This document shows, one piece after another, positions 41,478-47,638 of a DNA stretch of 47,638 nt (positions are counted from its first letter, which is position 1; the number at the start of each line of letters is the position of its first letter). A program made the translations under genes and the position numbers. The notes under the pieces were generated by a model. The model did no database searches. It was not told the origin of the DNA and saw nothing but the letters and a program-made list of their open reading frames with translations. The stretch comes from Lentisphaeria bacterium (lineage in GTDB: Bacteria; Verrucomicrobiota; Lentisphaeria; Victivallales; Victivallaceae): the NCBI GenBank assembly GCA_017450705.1, contig JAFSTC010000059.1, positions 1 to 47,638 of the forward strand. The letters run 5' to 3'.

Positions 41478-43477
41478 AGCCGCGCGGGTCCTCTCTCAAG
41501 ATCGGGTCTGCCGTCGGGCCGGCCGAAACCGGGACCGGAACCTCCCGGCGGACTGTAGTTGTAGCGCACCGTGGGATCCACGTCGTCATTGGTGATGACT
41601 TTGCCGTTGGCGTCGATGACGTAGTAGGTGAGAGCCCCCGTACTCGTATAGATCCGCAGCGCCTCGCCGCCGTTGACGTAATCGGTCACCCGGACCTCGG
41701 TCTCCCGGGCGGGGATCCCGTCGACGGTGTCCGTGCAGAGTTTCGGCTCCTGGAGCCAGCCCAGCCCCTCCTGATTGCTCTGGGTGTAAAGATACCGAGG
41801 ACGGATATCGGACCACTGCCGGAGCATCTCCAGCGTCAGCGTCACGGTGCATCCCGGATTGTAGCCGTAATTGAGGAAGGTCTTCCTCACGAGGAGCTGC
41901 CGGAGCGCGTCGTAATACTTTTCACATCCCGCCGGGAGCGGCTTTTTCGGTGCGGAGAGCGTCTCCTCCGCCGCCAGCCAGTTCAAAAACGCATCCAGCG
42001 TCGAATTGTAGTCCCGCAGCACGCTGAAGTTGTAGGGGATCGGCATGTAGGTCGGCATCAGGACCACTTTGCCGAAGACCGGCATCACCAGCGGGACAGC
42101 TGTGGGCGGCGTGTCGTTCTCCAGCTCGCCGAGGGTCTTGGCGATGGCCCCCGGACGGTGGTCCGTGGCGTAGGTCTCGGTGGCGCTCGCCGTGTTGTGC
42201 TTGGGACCGATGGTGATGGAGGAGGCCCCGCGTTTCCCGAAGGGCGACTTCACCGAGCGGCGGGCCGTCTGGCGCACCGTCCGGCGGAGCGTGACGTCGG
42301 TCCCCTCCACGTAGGCCGCCGGCCCCTCGTAGCGGTACTGCTGCTTGATCTTTTTCCGCAGGACCTGATTGCCGAACCAGTAATCGTAGTGTTCGCTGTC
42401 GTAATCGCCGGCAACGGCGCGGTAATACTCGGGATACCAGCTTTCGTCGTAGCAGAACCACTTCATCTCGACCCCGGAAGGCAGATCCCCCGCCGTGAGA
42501 TAAAGACTGTTCTGCACATCGGGATATCCCGATGTTTCCGAAAACAGGACCCGCCCGATGAGACGCTCCCTGTCGTCGTAACCGGAAAAACCGCCGTGCG
42601 GCGAAAAACCGTTGCGCACGCCGAGGGTGAAGATCTCGCTCTCGTCGGGAAAGCGGTTGAGGGAGAAGTCGATGTGCCACCACTTGCCGGAGAGCGTGCC
42701 GTCGTCCCACACCTGATGTTCCTTGGCGAAGCGGTAGAGCGTGTCGTGCCAGCTGCTCTGCTCCGGGGGATCCCCCGCGGCGATCTCCTCGGCGTGGAGC
42801 AGGATATCGGTGTAAAAGGCCTCCATCGCCAGTTCCGCCGGGGTGGTGATGGGCGCGCGGGCGGTCCGGACGTTGGGATAGACGGCGATCCCCTGCTCCG
42901 CCAGCTCCCGGAGGAGGGCGATGTAGGGTTCCCGCCAGCGGTAATTGTTGATGACGTCGGCGGCCCCGCCGAAATCCGAACGGTAGCGGTAGCTCTCCAT
43001 GACCCGTTCCAGATAATTCTCCAGCGCGCGGCGGGGCGCATCGGGCAGACCGTTGGCCTTGGCCGCCTGCTGGGCGGCGGCGAAGCCGATCAGGGGACCG
43101 ATGAAGGCCACCCGGGTCTGCATCTCGGTCAGGAGATCGATCCGCCCCTGGAGCGCCTTGCGCCGCCGGGCCAGCTGCCGGAGATATTCCTCCTGACTGA
43201 GCTTTTGCGCGTCGGGGACGGGGGGAAGGGGATTCTCCCAGTTCTCCTCTCCCTCCAGCAGAGCCGAACAGGCCTTGAAGATGTTGATGTCGCCGATCAG
43301 GTTGAGGGAGTTCCGCTGCCAGGCGGCCCCCGTCAGCGCCGCCGCCTGCTGGCCCGTCTCCATCTTGAGCTTGCCGCGGATGACGTTGTGCACGTCGAAC
43401 ATGTACAAAACAGCCAGCAGCAGCACCGTCACCATGATGACGCCCGCGAGCAGGACCTGTCCGGATTCTCTTTTCAT
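41474..43477 (-). CDS. TadG-like pseudopilin/secreted protein
   Basis: The 667-aa protein starts at ATG 43477 with KRESGQVLLAGVIMVTVLLLA, the TadE/G-like N-terminal segment with Gly-Gln motif. The long extracytoplasmic part (about 635 residues) is rich in aromatic residues and has no recognised domain; there is no von Willebrand MIDAS motif as in some TadG proteins. An upstream in-frame start at 43516 lies in the next gene and is not used. It overlaps the downstream gene by 4 nt and starts 7 nt after the upstream stop. Confidence 0.78.
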   Translation of the reverse strand: MKRESGQVLLAGVIMVTVLLLAVLYMFDVHNVIRGKLKMETGQQAAALTGAAWQRNSLNLIGDINIFKACSALLEGEENWENPLPPVPDAQKLSQEEYLRQLARRRKALQGRIDLLTEMQTRVAFIGPLIGFAAAQQAAKANGLPDAPRRALENYLERVMESYRYRSDFGGAADVINNYRWREPYIALLRELAEQGIAVYPNVRTARAPITTPAELAMEAFYTDILLHAEEIAAGDPPEQSSWHDTLYRFAKEHQVWDDGTLSGKWWHIDFSLNRFPDESEIFTLGVRNGFSPHGGFSGYDDRERLIGRVLFSETSGYPDVQNSLYLTAGDLPSGVEMKWFCYDESWYPEYYRAVAGDYDSEHYDYWFGNQVLRKKIKQQYRYEGPAAYVEGTDVTLRRTVRQTARRSVKSPFGKRGASSITIGPKHNTASATETYATDHRPGAIAKTLGELENDTPPTAVPLVMPVFGKVVLMPTYMPIPYNFSVLRDYNSTLDAFLNWLAAEETLSAPKKPLPAGCEKYYDALRQLLVRKTFLNYGYNPGCTVTLTLEMLRQWSDIRPRYLYTQSNQEGLGWLQEPKLCTDTVDGIPARETEVRVTDYVNGGEALRIYTSTGALTYYVIDANGKVITNDDVDPTVRYNYSPPGGSGPGFGRPDGRPDLERGPARL

Positions 43478-43484
43478 GGCGGGA

Positions 43485-44045
43485 TCACTCCTCGAGGTAG
43501 GCTGCGGCGTAGTCATAGAAGCGGCTGCTCCCGGCGGGTTCGGGATTCTCCGCGATGCACAGCACCTTGCCCAGCGCCTGCGAGATCAGGGGGGCGTTGG
43601 CCAATCTCACGGTCACGAGGATGTTCCGGCCCTCGTGACGCCCCCGGAGCCTCAGTTCGGGCTCGGAGCTGTTCTGGGGATACCAGTAGCGGTACCAGAC
43701 GCCGCTTGCGTCGCCGGTCTGCATGTACTGGGAAGCCCCGTCGAATTCCCGCCGCATGCCGCGTCCGGCGGAGGGACCGGAGACGGGGATCGCCGCCACC
43801 CGCACCGCCCGCAGCAGGATGTTCGTCTTGTAGCCGAGGGCACGGCCCTTCGCGCCGTAATAGGCCGCATACCGGGTGAAGATCTGCGTGGCACACCATT
43901 GATAGACCTGGAGCAGGGCAAAAAAGACGAAGCACATGAAGCACAGGGCTATCATGCCCTCGAGCATGGATGCGCCGCGCTCCGCCCGGCCGCCGCGCCG
44001 CCGGACGATCCCGGTCGGAACACGCTTTTTCCGATGTCTGATCAT
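43485..44045 (-). CDS. TadE-like pseudopilin
   Basis: The 186-aa product starts at ATG 44045 (a GGGAGGG run lies about 10-16 nt upstream). After a basic stretch (RHRKKRVPTGIVRRRGGRAE) it has RGASMLEGMIALCFMCFVFF, the TadE-type helix with Glu at +5 of the helix. The C-terminal part is a beta-rich domain (ILVTVRLANAPLISQALG). It heads the three-gene unit (TadE-like, TadG-like, TadE/F-like) from a promoter at 44068-44096. Confidence 0.8.
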   Translation of the reverse strand: MIRHRKKRVPTGIVRRRGGRAERGASMLEGMIALCFMCFVFFALLQVYQWCATQIFTRYAAYYGAKGRALGYKTNILLRAVRVAAIPVSGPSAGRGMRREFDGASQYMQTGDASGVWYRYWYPQNSSEPELRLRGRHEGRNILVTVRLANAPLISQALGKVLCIAENPEPAGSSRFYDYAAAYLEE

Positions 44046-44067
44046 CCCGAAAGACCCTCCCGGATTC

Positions 44068-44096
44068 AAAATAACCCGTCCTCCGTTTTTTTGCAA
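44068..44096 (-). promoter_or_regulatory. Promoter of the Tad-like operon
   Basis: TTGCAA (44091-44096), 17 bp, TATTTT (44068-44073) on the minus strand. Confidence 0.65.
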
Positions 44097-44106
44097 TAGC
44101 TTCCGT

Positions 44107-44195
44107 CAAAAAAAACGCCCTTCCCGGCGTTAAAACGCTTTTTTTTTGCGAAAAATCGATTTTTTTTGAAAAAAAACGCAAAAAAAAATTTTTTC
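44107..44195. promoter_or_regulatory. Phased A/T tracts upstream of the 61-aa gene
   Basis: A- and T-tracts of 5-9 nt at about 44107-44115, 44139-44147, 44152-44156, 44160-44167, 44169-44176 and 44180-44195, roughly one helical turn apart in the last part. This would bend DNA and act as an UP element for the promoter at 44200. A small AACGCC/GGCGTT hairpin (44114-44131) lies inside. Confidence 0.6.
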
Positions 44196-44199
44196 CCCC

Positions 44200-44228
44200 T
44201 TGACTATTGGCAGAAATGGAGGTATGCT
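44200..44228 (+). promoter_or_regulatory. Strong promoter of the 61-aa gene
   Basis: TTGACT (44200-44205), 17 bp, TATGCT (44223-44228). The 5' leader contains a hairpin AGGCAG-GCGA-CTGCCT (44240-44255), which may protect the mRNA. Confidence 0.78.
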
Positions 44229-44280
44229 TAATCAGAGACAGGCAGGCGACTGCCTCAAAACAAACAAAAGGAGAGACATC

Positions 44281-44466
44281 ATGGATTACAAGTTCTACGA
44301 CGTGAAGAAGAAGGCCTCCGTTACCACCAAGATCACCGAAGTCAAAAAGTATGGCACCGGCACCCGCGTCCGTTACGCTGTCCGCGGCAAGACCTCCGAC
44401 GGCCGCAACCTGACCGTCTTCGTCAACAAGGCGACCTTTGACAAGGCCAGCAAGGCTGTCAAGTAA
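44281..44466 (+). CDS. Small basic 61-aa protein, probably abundant
   Basis: No family recognised. ATG at 44281 follows AAGGAGAG. The product is rich in Lys and Arg (about 16 against 5 acidic residues), with alternating beta-type sequence (FYDVKKKASVTTKITEVKK, RVRYAVRGKTSDGRNLTVFV), so a small beta-barrel that binds nucleic acid is possible. Codons are strongly of the C-ending and AAG type, it has a bent-DNA promoter, a 5' hairpin and a strong terminator. These are all signs of high expression. A longer in-frame start at 44200 lies on the promoter -35 box and is rejected. Confidence 0.78.
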   Translation: MDYKFYDVKKKASVTTKITEVKKYGTGTRVRYAVRGKTSDGRNLTVFVNKATFDKASKAVK

Positions 44467-44491
44467 TTTTCCGAGTGCTCTTCTTCAGAGG

Positions 44492-44523
44492 CCCGGCCGG
44501 ATCTCCGGTCGGGTTTCTTCTTT
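44492..44523 (+). terminator. Terminator of the 61-aa gene
   Basis: Nine-bp stem CCCGGCCGG/CCGGTCGGG (44492-44500 with 44505-44513, one G-T), loop ATCT, then TTTCTTCTTT. Confidence 0.88.
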
Positions 44524-44556
44524 GACGGGGTGTCCCCGCAGAACGGAAATCTGCCG

Positions 44557-44581
44557 AAACAGCCGCTTTTCGCTGTTTTTT
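44557..44581 (+). terminator. Second terminator-like hairpin
   Basis: AAACAGC (44557-44563) pairs with GCTGTTT (44572-44578), followed by TTT; flanking CTGC/GCAG can extend the stem. Confidence 0.5.
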
Positions 44582-44596
44582 GCAGAATAATTGAAA

Positions 44597-44620
44597 AAAT
44601 CGCTTGCAATATCGCGATTT
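44597..44620. promoter_or_regulatory. Inverted repeat over the lipoprotein -35, operator candidate
   Basis: AAATCGC (44597-44603) and GCGATTT (44614-44620), 10-nt spacing, enclosing the -35 box, with ATCGCGAT inside. Typical place for a repressor site; the binding protein is unknown. Confidence 0.5.
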
Positions 44621-44631
44621 GACTGTATCTT
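44604..44631 (+). promoter_or_regulatory. Promoter of the TRL-like lipoprotein
   Basis: TTGCAA (44604-44609), 16 bp, TATCTT (44626-44631). Confidence 0.7.
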
Positions 44632-44688
44632 AATTGTCGGGTTCCCGGCGGAGTGCCGGGTAAAACACAAAAAGAAAGGATTTTCAAA

Positions 44689-45084
44689 ATGAAAAAACAG
44701 CTCATGGTTCTCGGTGCCGTGTTCGCGGCGATGCTCCTGGCCGGCTGCGCCGGCGTCGGATTCAGCAACGGCGCGCCCGTGCCCGTGGCCGCCGGCCCGA
44801 ACTTCTTCTCCAACGTCAAGGCCAACGCCTTCATCCAGCCCTCCTGCAAGGCTGACTACACCGTCGTCAAGCGCGACGTCACCGCCTCTGCTCAGCTGAA
44901 GAGCTTCTTCACCTGCGTCAACATCGGCGACATCTCCTATGCGACGCTGAAGGCCGAAGCGCTGAAGAACGTCAAGGGCGCCAACGATCTCGTCGACGTC
45001 AAGATGGACTACGACATGAACTGCATCTGCGGTATCAACACGATCACCGCGAAGCTGACCGCGACCGCCGTCGCCCGCAAGTAA
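44689..45084 (+). CDS. TRL-like family lipoprotein
   Basis: The 131-aa product has a lipobox LLAGC (Cys20) after a short signal peptide. The mature part (KADYTVVKRDVTASAQLKSF, NIGDISYATLKAEALKNVKG, NDLVDVKMDYDMNCICGINT) has the layout of TRL-like proteins, small outer-envelope lipoproteins of unknown function with a G-D-x-S-x-x-x-A motif and a VD-containing strand. Four Cys residues in the mature part (PSC, FTC, NCIC) could pair. ATG with AAGGA. It has its own promoter and terminator, so it is transcribed alone, probably strongly. Confidence 0.72.
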   Translation: MKKQLMVLGAVFAAMLLAGCAGVGFSNGAPVPVAAGPNFFSNVKANAFIQPSCKADYTVVKRDVTASAQLKSFFTCVNIGDISYATLKAEALKNVKGANDLVDVKMDYDMNCICGINTITAKLTATAVARK

Positions 45085-45101
45085 TTGCGTTTCAGCCCGA
45101 T

Positions 45102-45132
45102 CGGCGGGGAGCAATCCCCGCCGGTTTTTTTT
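45102..45132 (+). terminator. Terminator of the lipoprotein gene
   Basis: Nine-bp stem CGGCGGGGA/TCCCCGCCG (45102-45110 with 45115-45123), loop GCAA, then G and T8. Confidence 0.92.
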
Positions 45133-45228
45133 GCCCTTTTCCGGGGCTTCCCGCGGGACACGGACAGACACGGACGGTCCCGCACGTCTCCTCAAAACAC
45201 CCCCTTTTCTTGAAAAGGGATGAGGGGT

Positions 45229-45286
45229 CCGGGGGGAAGGGGAAAACTTCTTTTCAAGCGAAAAGAAGTTTTCCCCTTCTCCCCGG
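45229..45286. repeat. Palindromic repeat, copy 2 (likely bidirectional terminator)
   Basis: 26-bp inverted repeat (arms 45229-45254 and 45261-45286, one G-T pair), 6-nt loop CAAGCG. The arm sequence GGGGGGAAGGGGAAAAC matches copy 1 at 9035-9090. It lies 15 bp before the AraC stop codon, between convergent genes. A small hairpin CCTTTTCTTGAAAAGG lies at 45203-45218. Confidence 0.88.
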
Positions 45287-45301
45287 CTCCGCAAAGCCTT
45301 G

Positions 45302-46063
45302 TCACGAACCGACGCGGCGGGGGGGACGGCCGTATTTGCGGCGGAAGCTGCTGCTGAAGTAGAAAGGGGATCGCCAGCCGGTCAGGGCGGCCACGTCCTT
45401 GACGGTGTAGGCGGGATCCTTGAGCAGTTCGGCCGCGTGTTCCAGCCGGATGCGGATGAGGTTTTTGCGGATGCTCTCGCCGGTCTTGCGCCGCAGGGCC
45501 AGATTGAGCATCTGGGGCGAAACGCCGGTGAAGCCGGCGATATCGCCCACGCTCAGACTGCTGTGAAAGTAATGGTTCTCCATATAATCCAGCGCCCGGT
45601 CGGCCAGAGGAAGCTCCGGCCCCGCGGCCACGGCCTCGCCGGGGAAGCGGCGCAGCAGCACCAGGCAGTTTTCGACGACGGCCCGGGAAAGCTGTTCCCT
45701 CATGGGGGCAAAGGCTTCCGTCTCCGGCAGGCGCCGGAGCACGTCCAGCAACTCCGGCAGCCAGTTGATCCGTTCCGGTCCCGCATCCGGCTCGATGGTC
45801 CAGTCGAACACCCGCAGTTTCCGGTAGGTCACGGAGATCACCAGATCGAAACTCGTCGTGCAGTGCACCGTATTGGGCGCCTGGATGCGCAGCACCGCGG
45901 GATCACGGCTGAACTTCAGCTCCCAGCAGGGATGCACATGGTAATCGAACCGCTCCGGCGGCACCCGTCCGTCAGGCTCGTTCGAAAAAACCGTCCCGTA
46001 CGCGAGGCGGCCGAACTCCGCCAGATATTCCCGCGCCGTCACCGCTTTTTCCCAGTTCGTCAT
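45302..46063 (-). CDS. AraC-family transcriptional regulator
   Basis: The 253-aa protein has an N-terminal cupin-like sensor (FDYHVHPCWELKFS and following strands) and a C-terminal pair of helix-turn-helix motifs (LSVGDIAGFTGVSPQMLNLA and YTVKDVAALTGWRSPFYFSS) with the family end FRRKYGRPPRR. Start with GAAAGGAGA. It is transcribed divergently from the aminotransferase gene, so it probably controls that gene and itself. Effector is likely a sugar or amino sugar (inference). A palindromic repeat lies just behind its stop. Confidence 0.92.
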   Translation of the reverse strand: MTNWEKAVTAREYLAEFGRLAYGTVFSNEPDGRVPPERFDYHVHPCWELKFSRDPAVLRIQAPNTVHCTTSFDLVISVTYRKLRVFDWTIEPDAGPERINWLPELLDVLRRLPETEAFAPMREQLSRAVVENCLVLLRRFPGEAVAAGPELPLADRALDYMENHYFHSSLSVGDIAGFTGVSPQMLNLALRRKTGESIRKNLIRIRLEHAAELLKDPAYTVKDVAALTGWRSPFYFSSSFRRKYGRPPRRVGS

Positions 46064-46084
46064 CAGGTCTTTCTCCTTTCATTA

Positions 46085-46113
46085 AATATATATTTCGCGC
46101 GCCCGTTTTTCAA
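46085..46113 (-). promoter_or_regulatory. Promoter of the AraC gene
   Basis: TTGAAA (46108-46113), 17 bp, TATATT (46085-46090) on the minus strand. Confidence 0.78.
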
Positions 46114-46175
46114 ACTGAACGGAAACTATTTTCATTTTCCTTATGTTTTTCGTCTTTTTTTACAGCTTTTTCCGG

Positions 46176-46204
46176 TTGCGCGAAAGGCTCCGGCAAGGTA
46201 TAGT
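46176..46204 (+). promoter_or_regulatory. Promoter of the aminotransferase gene
   Basis: TTGCGC (46176-46181), 17 bp, TATAGT (46199-46204). The -35 is weak, as expected for an activator-dependent promoter; the 62 bp between this and the divergent AraC -35 could hold AraC sites. Confidence 0.65.
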
Positions 46205-46264
46205 AAAAACAGACTCGAAAAAAGGAACAGTCCACCGACGGACGAAAAAGGAAAGGATCTCCTC

Positions 46265-47584
46265 ATGAAGACTCAGGAATTGTACCGCCGCGCGAAACAG
46301 ATCATCCCGGGAGGGACCGGACTTCTGAGCAAGCGTCCCGAAATGATGGCGCCCGATGTCTATCCGGCGTACTTCAAGTCCGCCAAGGGCTGCCGCGTCA
46401 CCGATCTGGACGGCCGGGAATACATCGACTTCTCCTCCTTCGGCATCGGCGCGTGCCTGCTGGGCTTCAACGACGACGACGTCTCCGAAGCCGTGATCCG
46501 CACCGTCCGGGAGGGCAGTTTCTCCAGCCTCAACCCGGCGGAGGATGTGGAGCTGGCCGAACGGCTGTGCGCCATCCATCCCTGGGCCTCCTGCGTGCGC
46601 TTCGCCCGGGGCGGCGGCGACATCGGCGCCGTGGCCATCCGCATCGCCCGCGCCGCCACCAACCGCACGAAAGTCCTCATCATCGGCTACCACGGCTGGC
46701 ACGACTGGTATCTGGCCGCCAACCTCACCGATCCCAACGCCCTCGGCGGCATGTGGCTCAAAGGCCTCTCCCCCTACGGCGTCCCCGCAGAACTCAAAGG
46801 CTCCGCCATGGCCTGTATGCACGGCGATTTCGAAGCCCTCGACAAGATCCTCAAGGCCCACGGCAATGAACTTGCCGCCATCATCCTCGAGCCCTGCCGC
46901 CACGAACTGCCCGCCCCCGGATTCCTCCAGGCCCTCAGAGACGGCTGCGACAAGTACGGCGCCATCCTGATCTACGACGAGATCACCATCGGCTGGCGCT
47001 ACCGCTTCGGCGGTTCCCACCTGGACTTCGGCGTCGACCCCGATATGGCCATCTTCTCCAAAGCCCTCGGCAACGGCCACCCCATCGCCGCCGCTCTCGG
47101 CAGCAAAAAGGTCTTCGAAGGCGCCTCCAAAGCCTTCCTCAGCAGCACCTACTGGACCGAACGCATCGGACCCGCCGCCGCTTTGGCCACCATCGACAAG
47201 ATGGAAAAGACCCGCGTCTCCGTCCACGCCAACGCCTACGGCAAACGCGTCATGCAGATGTGGAAGGCCGAAGCCGACAAAGCCGGATTGCCCATCGAGC
47301 TCACCAGCTCCTTCGGATGCCTCTCCAGCTTCCGCTTCAAAACTCCCGCTCCCAACGTCGCCCGCACCCTCTTCACCCAGCTCATGCTGGAACGCGGCTT
47401 CCTCGCCGGAACGGGCTTCTACCCCGCCCTCACCCACGGCGATAAGGAGTTCGATCTCTACGCTTCCGCCGTGAGAGAGGTCTTTGCCATCCTCTCCGGC
47501 CTCGCCGCCGAAGGCGAAAAAGCCCTCCGCGCCGCCCTCCGCGGCCCGGAAGCCCACTCCACCTTCGAACGCCTCGTCAAATAA
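46265..47584 (+). CDS. Class III PLP-dependent aminotransferase (GSA-aminomutase-like)
   Basis: The 439-aa protein is a fold-type I PLP enzyme of class III. Seen: GCRVTDLDGREYIDFSSFG, FARGGGDIGAVAIRIARAAT (the substrate/phosphate region), YHGWHDWY, IILEPCRHELP, LIYDEITIGWR (cofactor Asp) and IFSKALGNGHPIAA with the Schiff-base Lys266. It resembles glutamate-1-semialdehyde 2,1-aminomutase and sugar-aminotransferase relatives. No heme-pathway neighbour and a divergent AraC regulator argue for a catabolic or amino-sugar role. ATG with AGGAAAGGA. Confidence 0.88.
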   Translation: MKTQELYRRAKQIIPGGTGLLSKRPEMMAPDVYPAYFKSAKGCRVTDLDGREYIDFSSFGIGACLLGFNDDDVSEAVIRTVREGSFSSLNPAEDVELAERLCAIHPWASCVRFARGGGDIGAVAIRIARAATNRTKVLIIGYHGWHDWYLAANLTDPNALGGMWLKGLSPYGVPAELKGSAMACMHGDFEALDKILKAHGNELAAIILEPCRHELPAPGFLQALRDGCDKYGAILIYDEITIGWRYRFGGSHLDFGVDPDMAIFSKALGNGHPIAAALGSKKVFEGASKAFLSSTYWTERIGPAAALATIDKMEKTRVSVHANAYGKRVMQMWKAEADKAGLPIELTSSFGCLSSFRFKTPAPNVARTLFTQLMLERGFLAGTGFYPALTHGDKEFDLYASAVREVFAILSGLAAEGEKALRAALRGPEAHSTFERLVK

Positions 47585-47587
47585 TCC

Positions 47588-47638
47588 GCCCTTTTTTGAA
47601 AGGAACGGGAAGCGAGCGGGGGGCAGGGGGAAAAAAAA
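47588..47638. repeat. Possible start of palindromic repeat copy 3
   Basis: After the aminotransferase stop the sequence has a CCTTTTTTGAAAGG hairpin and then CGGGGGGCAGGGGGAAAA, resembling the order found around copy 2 (CCTTTTCTTGAAAAGG then GGGGGGAAGGGGAAAA). The window ends before the second arm. Confidence 0.45.

Overview
The window is about 47.6 kb of GC-rich bacterial DNA with tightly packed genes. It carries a secreted protein with a type IV pseudopilin N-terminus and an H-x9-D-G-like C-terminal motif. That protein is paired with a giant secreted carbohydrate-active enzyme under a GntR/LacI-like regulator. There is also a Tad-type pseudopilin cluster, and the housekeeping genes have a PVC flavour. 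Together these suggest a member of the Lentisphaerota (Victivallales-like, probably gut). This assignment is inference from gene content; no rRNA or tRNA gene was recognised.

Layout. (1) 1-5876, plus strand: end of ftsH, a YggU-family gene, an apgM-type phosphomutase, recX, an exported thioredoxin-fold/TPR protein and a CE15-like esterase, probably one operon. (2) 5877-9025: three 19-bp repeats at an exact 28-bp period, a promoter, and a large fusion of an APC amino-acid permease with a hybrid histidine kinase. (3) 9035-9090: a 25-bp perfect-stem palindrome between convergent genes; a second copy lies at 45229-45286 and a possible third runs off the right edge. (4) 9104-14086, minus strand: an overlapping operon of ricT (PSP1), a membrane HExxH protein, a nitroreductase, an unknown gene, a hexose-6-P mutarotase and a eukaryotic-type HisA. 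(5) About 14134-17725: a lower-GC foreign island. It has a truncated phage MuF protein fused to an ADP-ribosyltransferase, a small overlapping downstream gene (candidate immunity), a two-gene module of a 73-aa protein plus an ImmA/IrrE-like HEFAH protein, and a truncated phage portal gene. (6) 17731-25193, minus strand: regulator, pseudopilin, 1,287-aa carbohydrate-active protein and metallophosphoesterase. (7) 25287-30612, minus strand: GT-C glycosyltransferase-like protein, frr, a secreted TPR-like protein and a secreted esterase. (8) 30828-39825, plus strand: pheA, a YycJ-like MBL hydrolase, an unusual Ser/Thr kinase, radical SAM, Gfo/Idh/MocA, a lipoprotein, a NagD-like HAD, DUF486, a PaaI thioesterase and a GT-C-like membrane protein. 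(9) 39869-44045, minus strand: an EamA transporter and three TadE/TadG-like pseudopilin genes. (10) 44281-47584: a highly expressed-looking 61-aa basic protein, a TRL-like lipoprotein, and a divergent AraC regulator/class III aminotransferase pair.

Fourteen promoters can be read by eye and share one form: a -35 close to TTGAAA/TTGCAA/TTGACA, a 16-17 bp spacer, and a -10 close to TATATT. Several of them decide between alternative start codons. The most unusual content is the MuF-ART toxin-like gene with its small overlapping partner, the adjacent small-protein/M78-like pair, the permease-kinase fusion, the eukaryotic-type HisA in a non-histidine operon, and the two repeat families.
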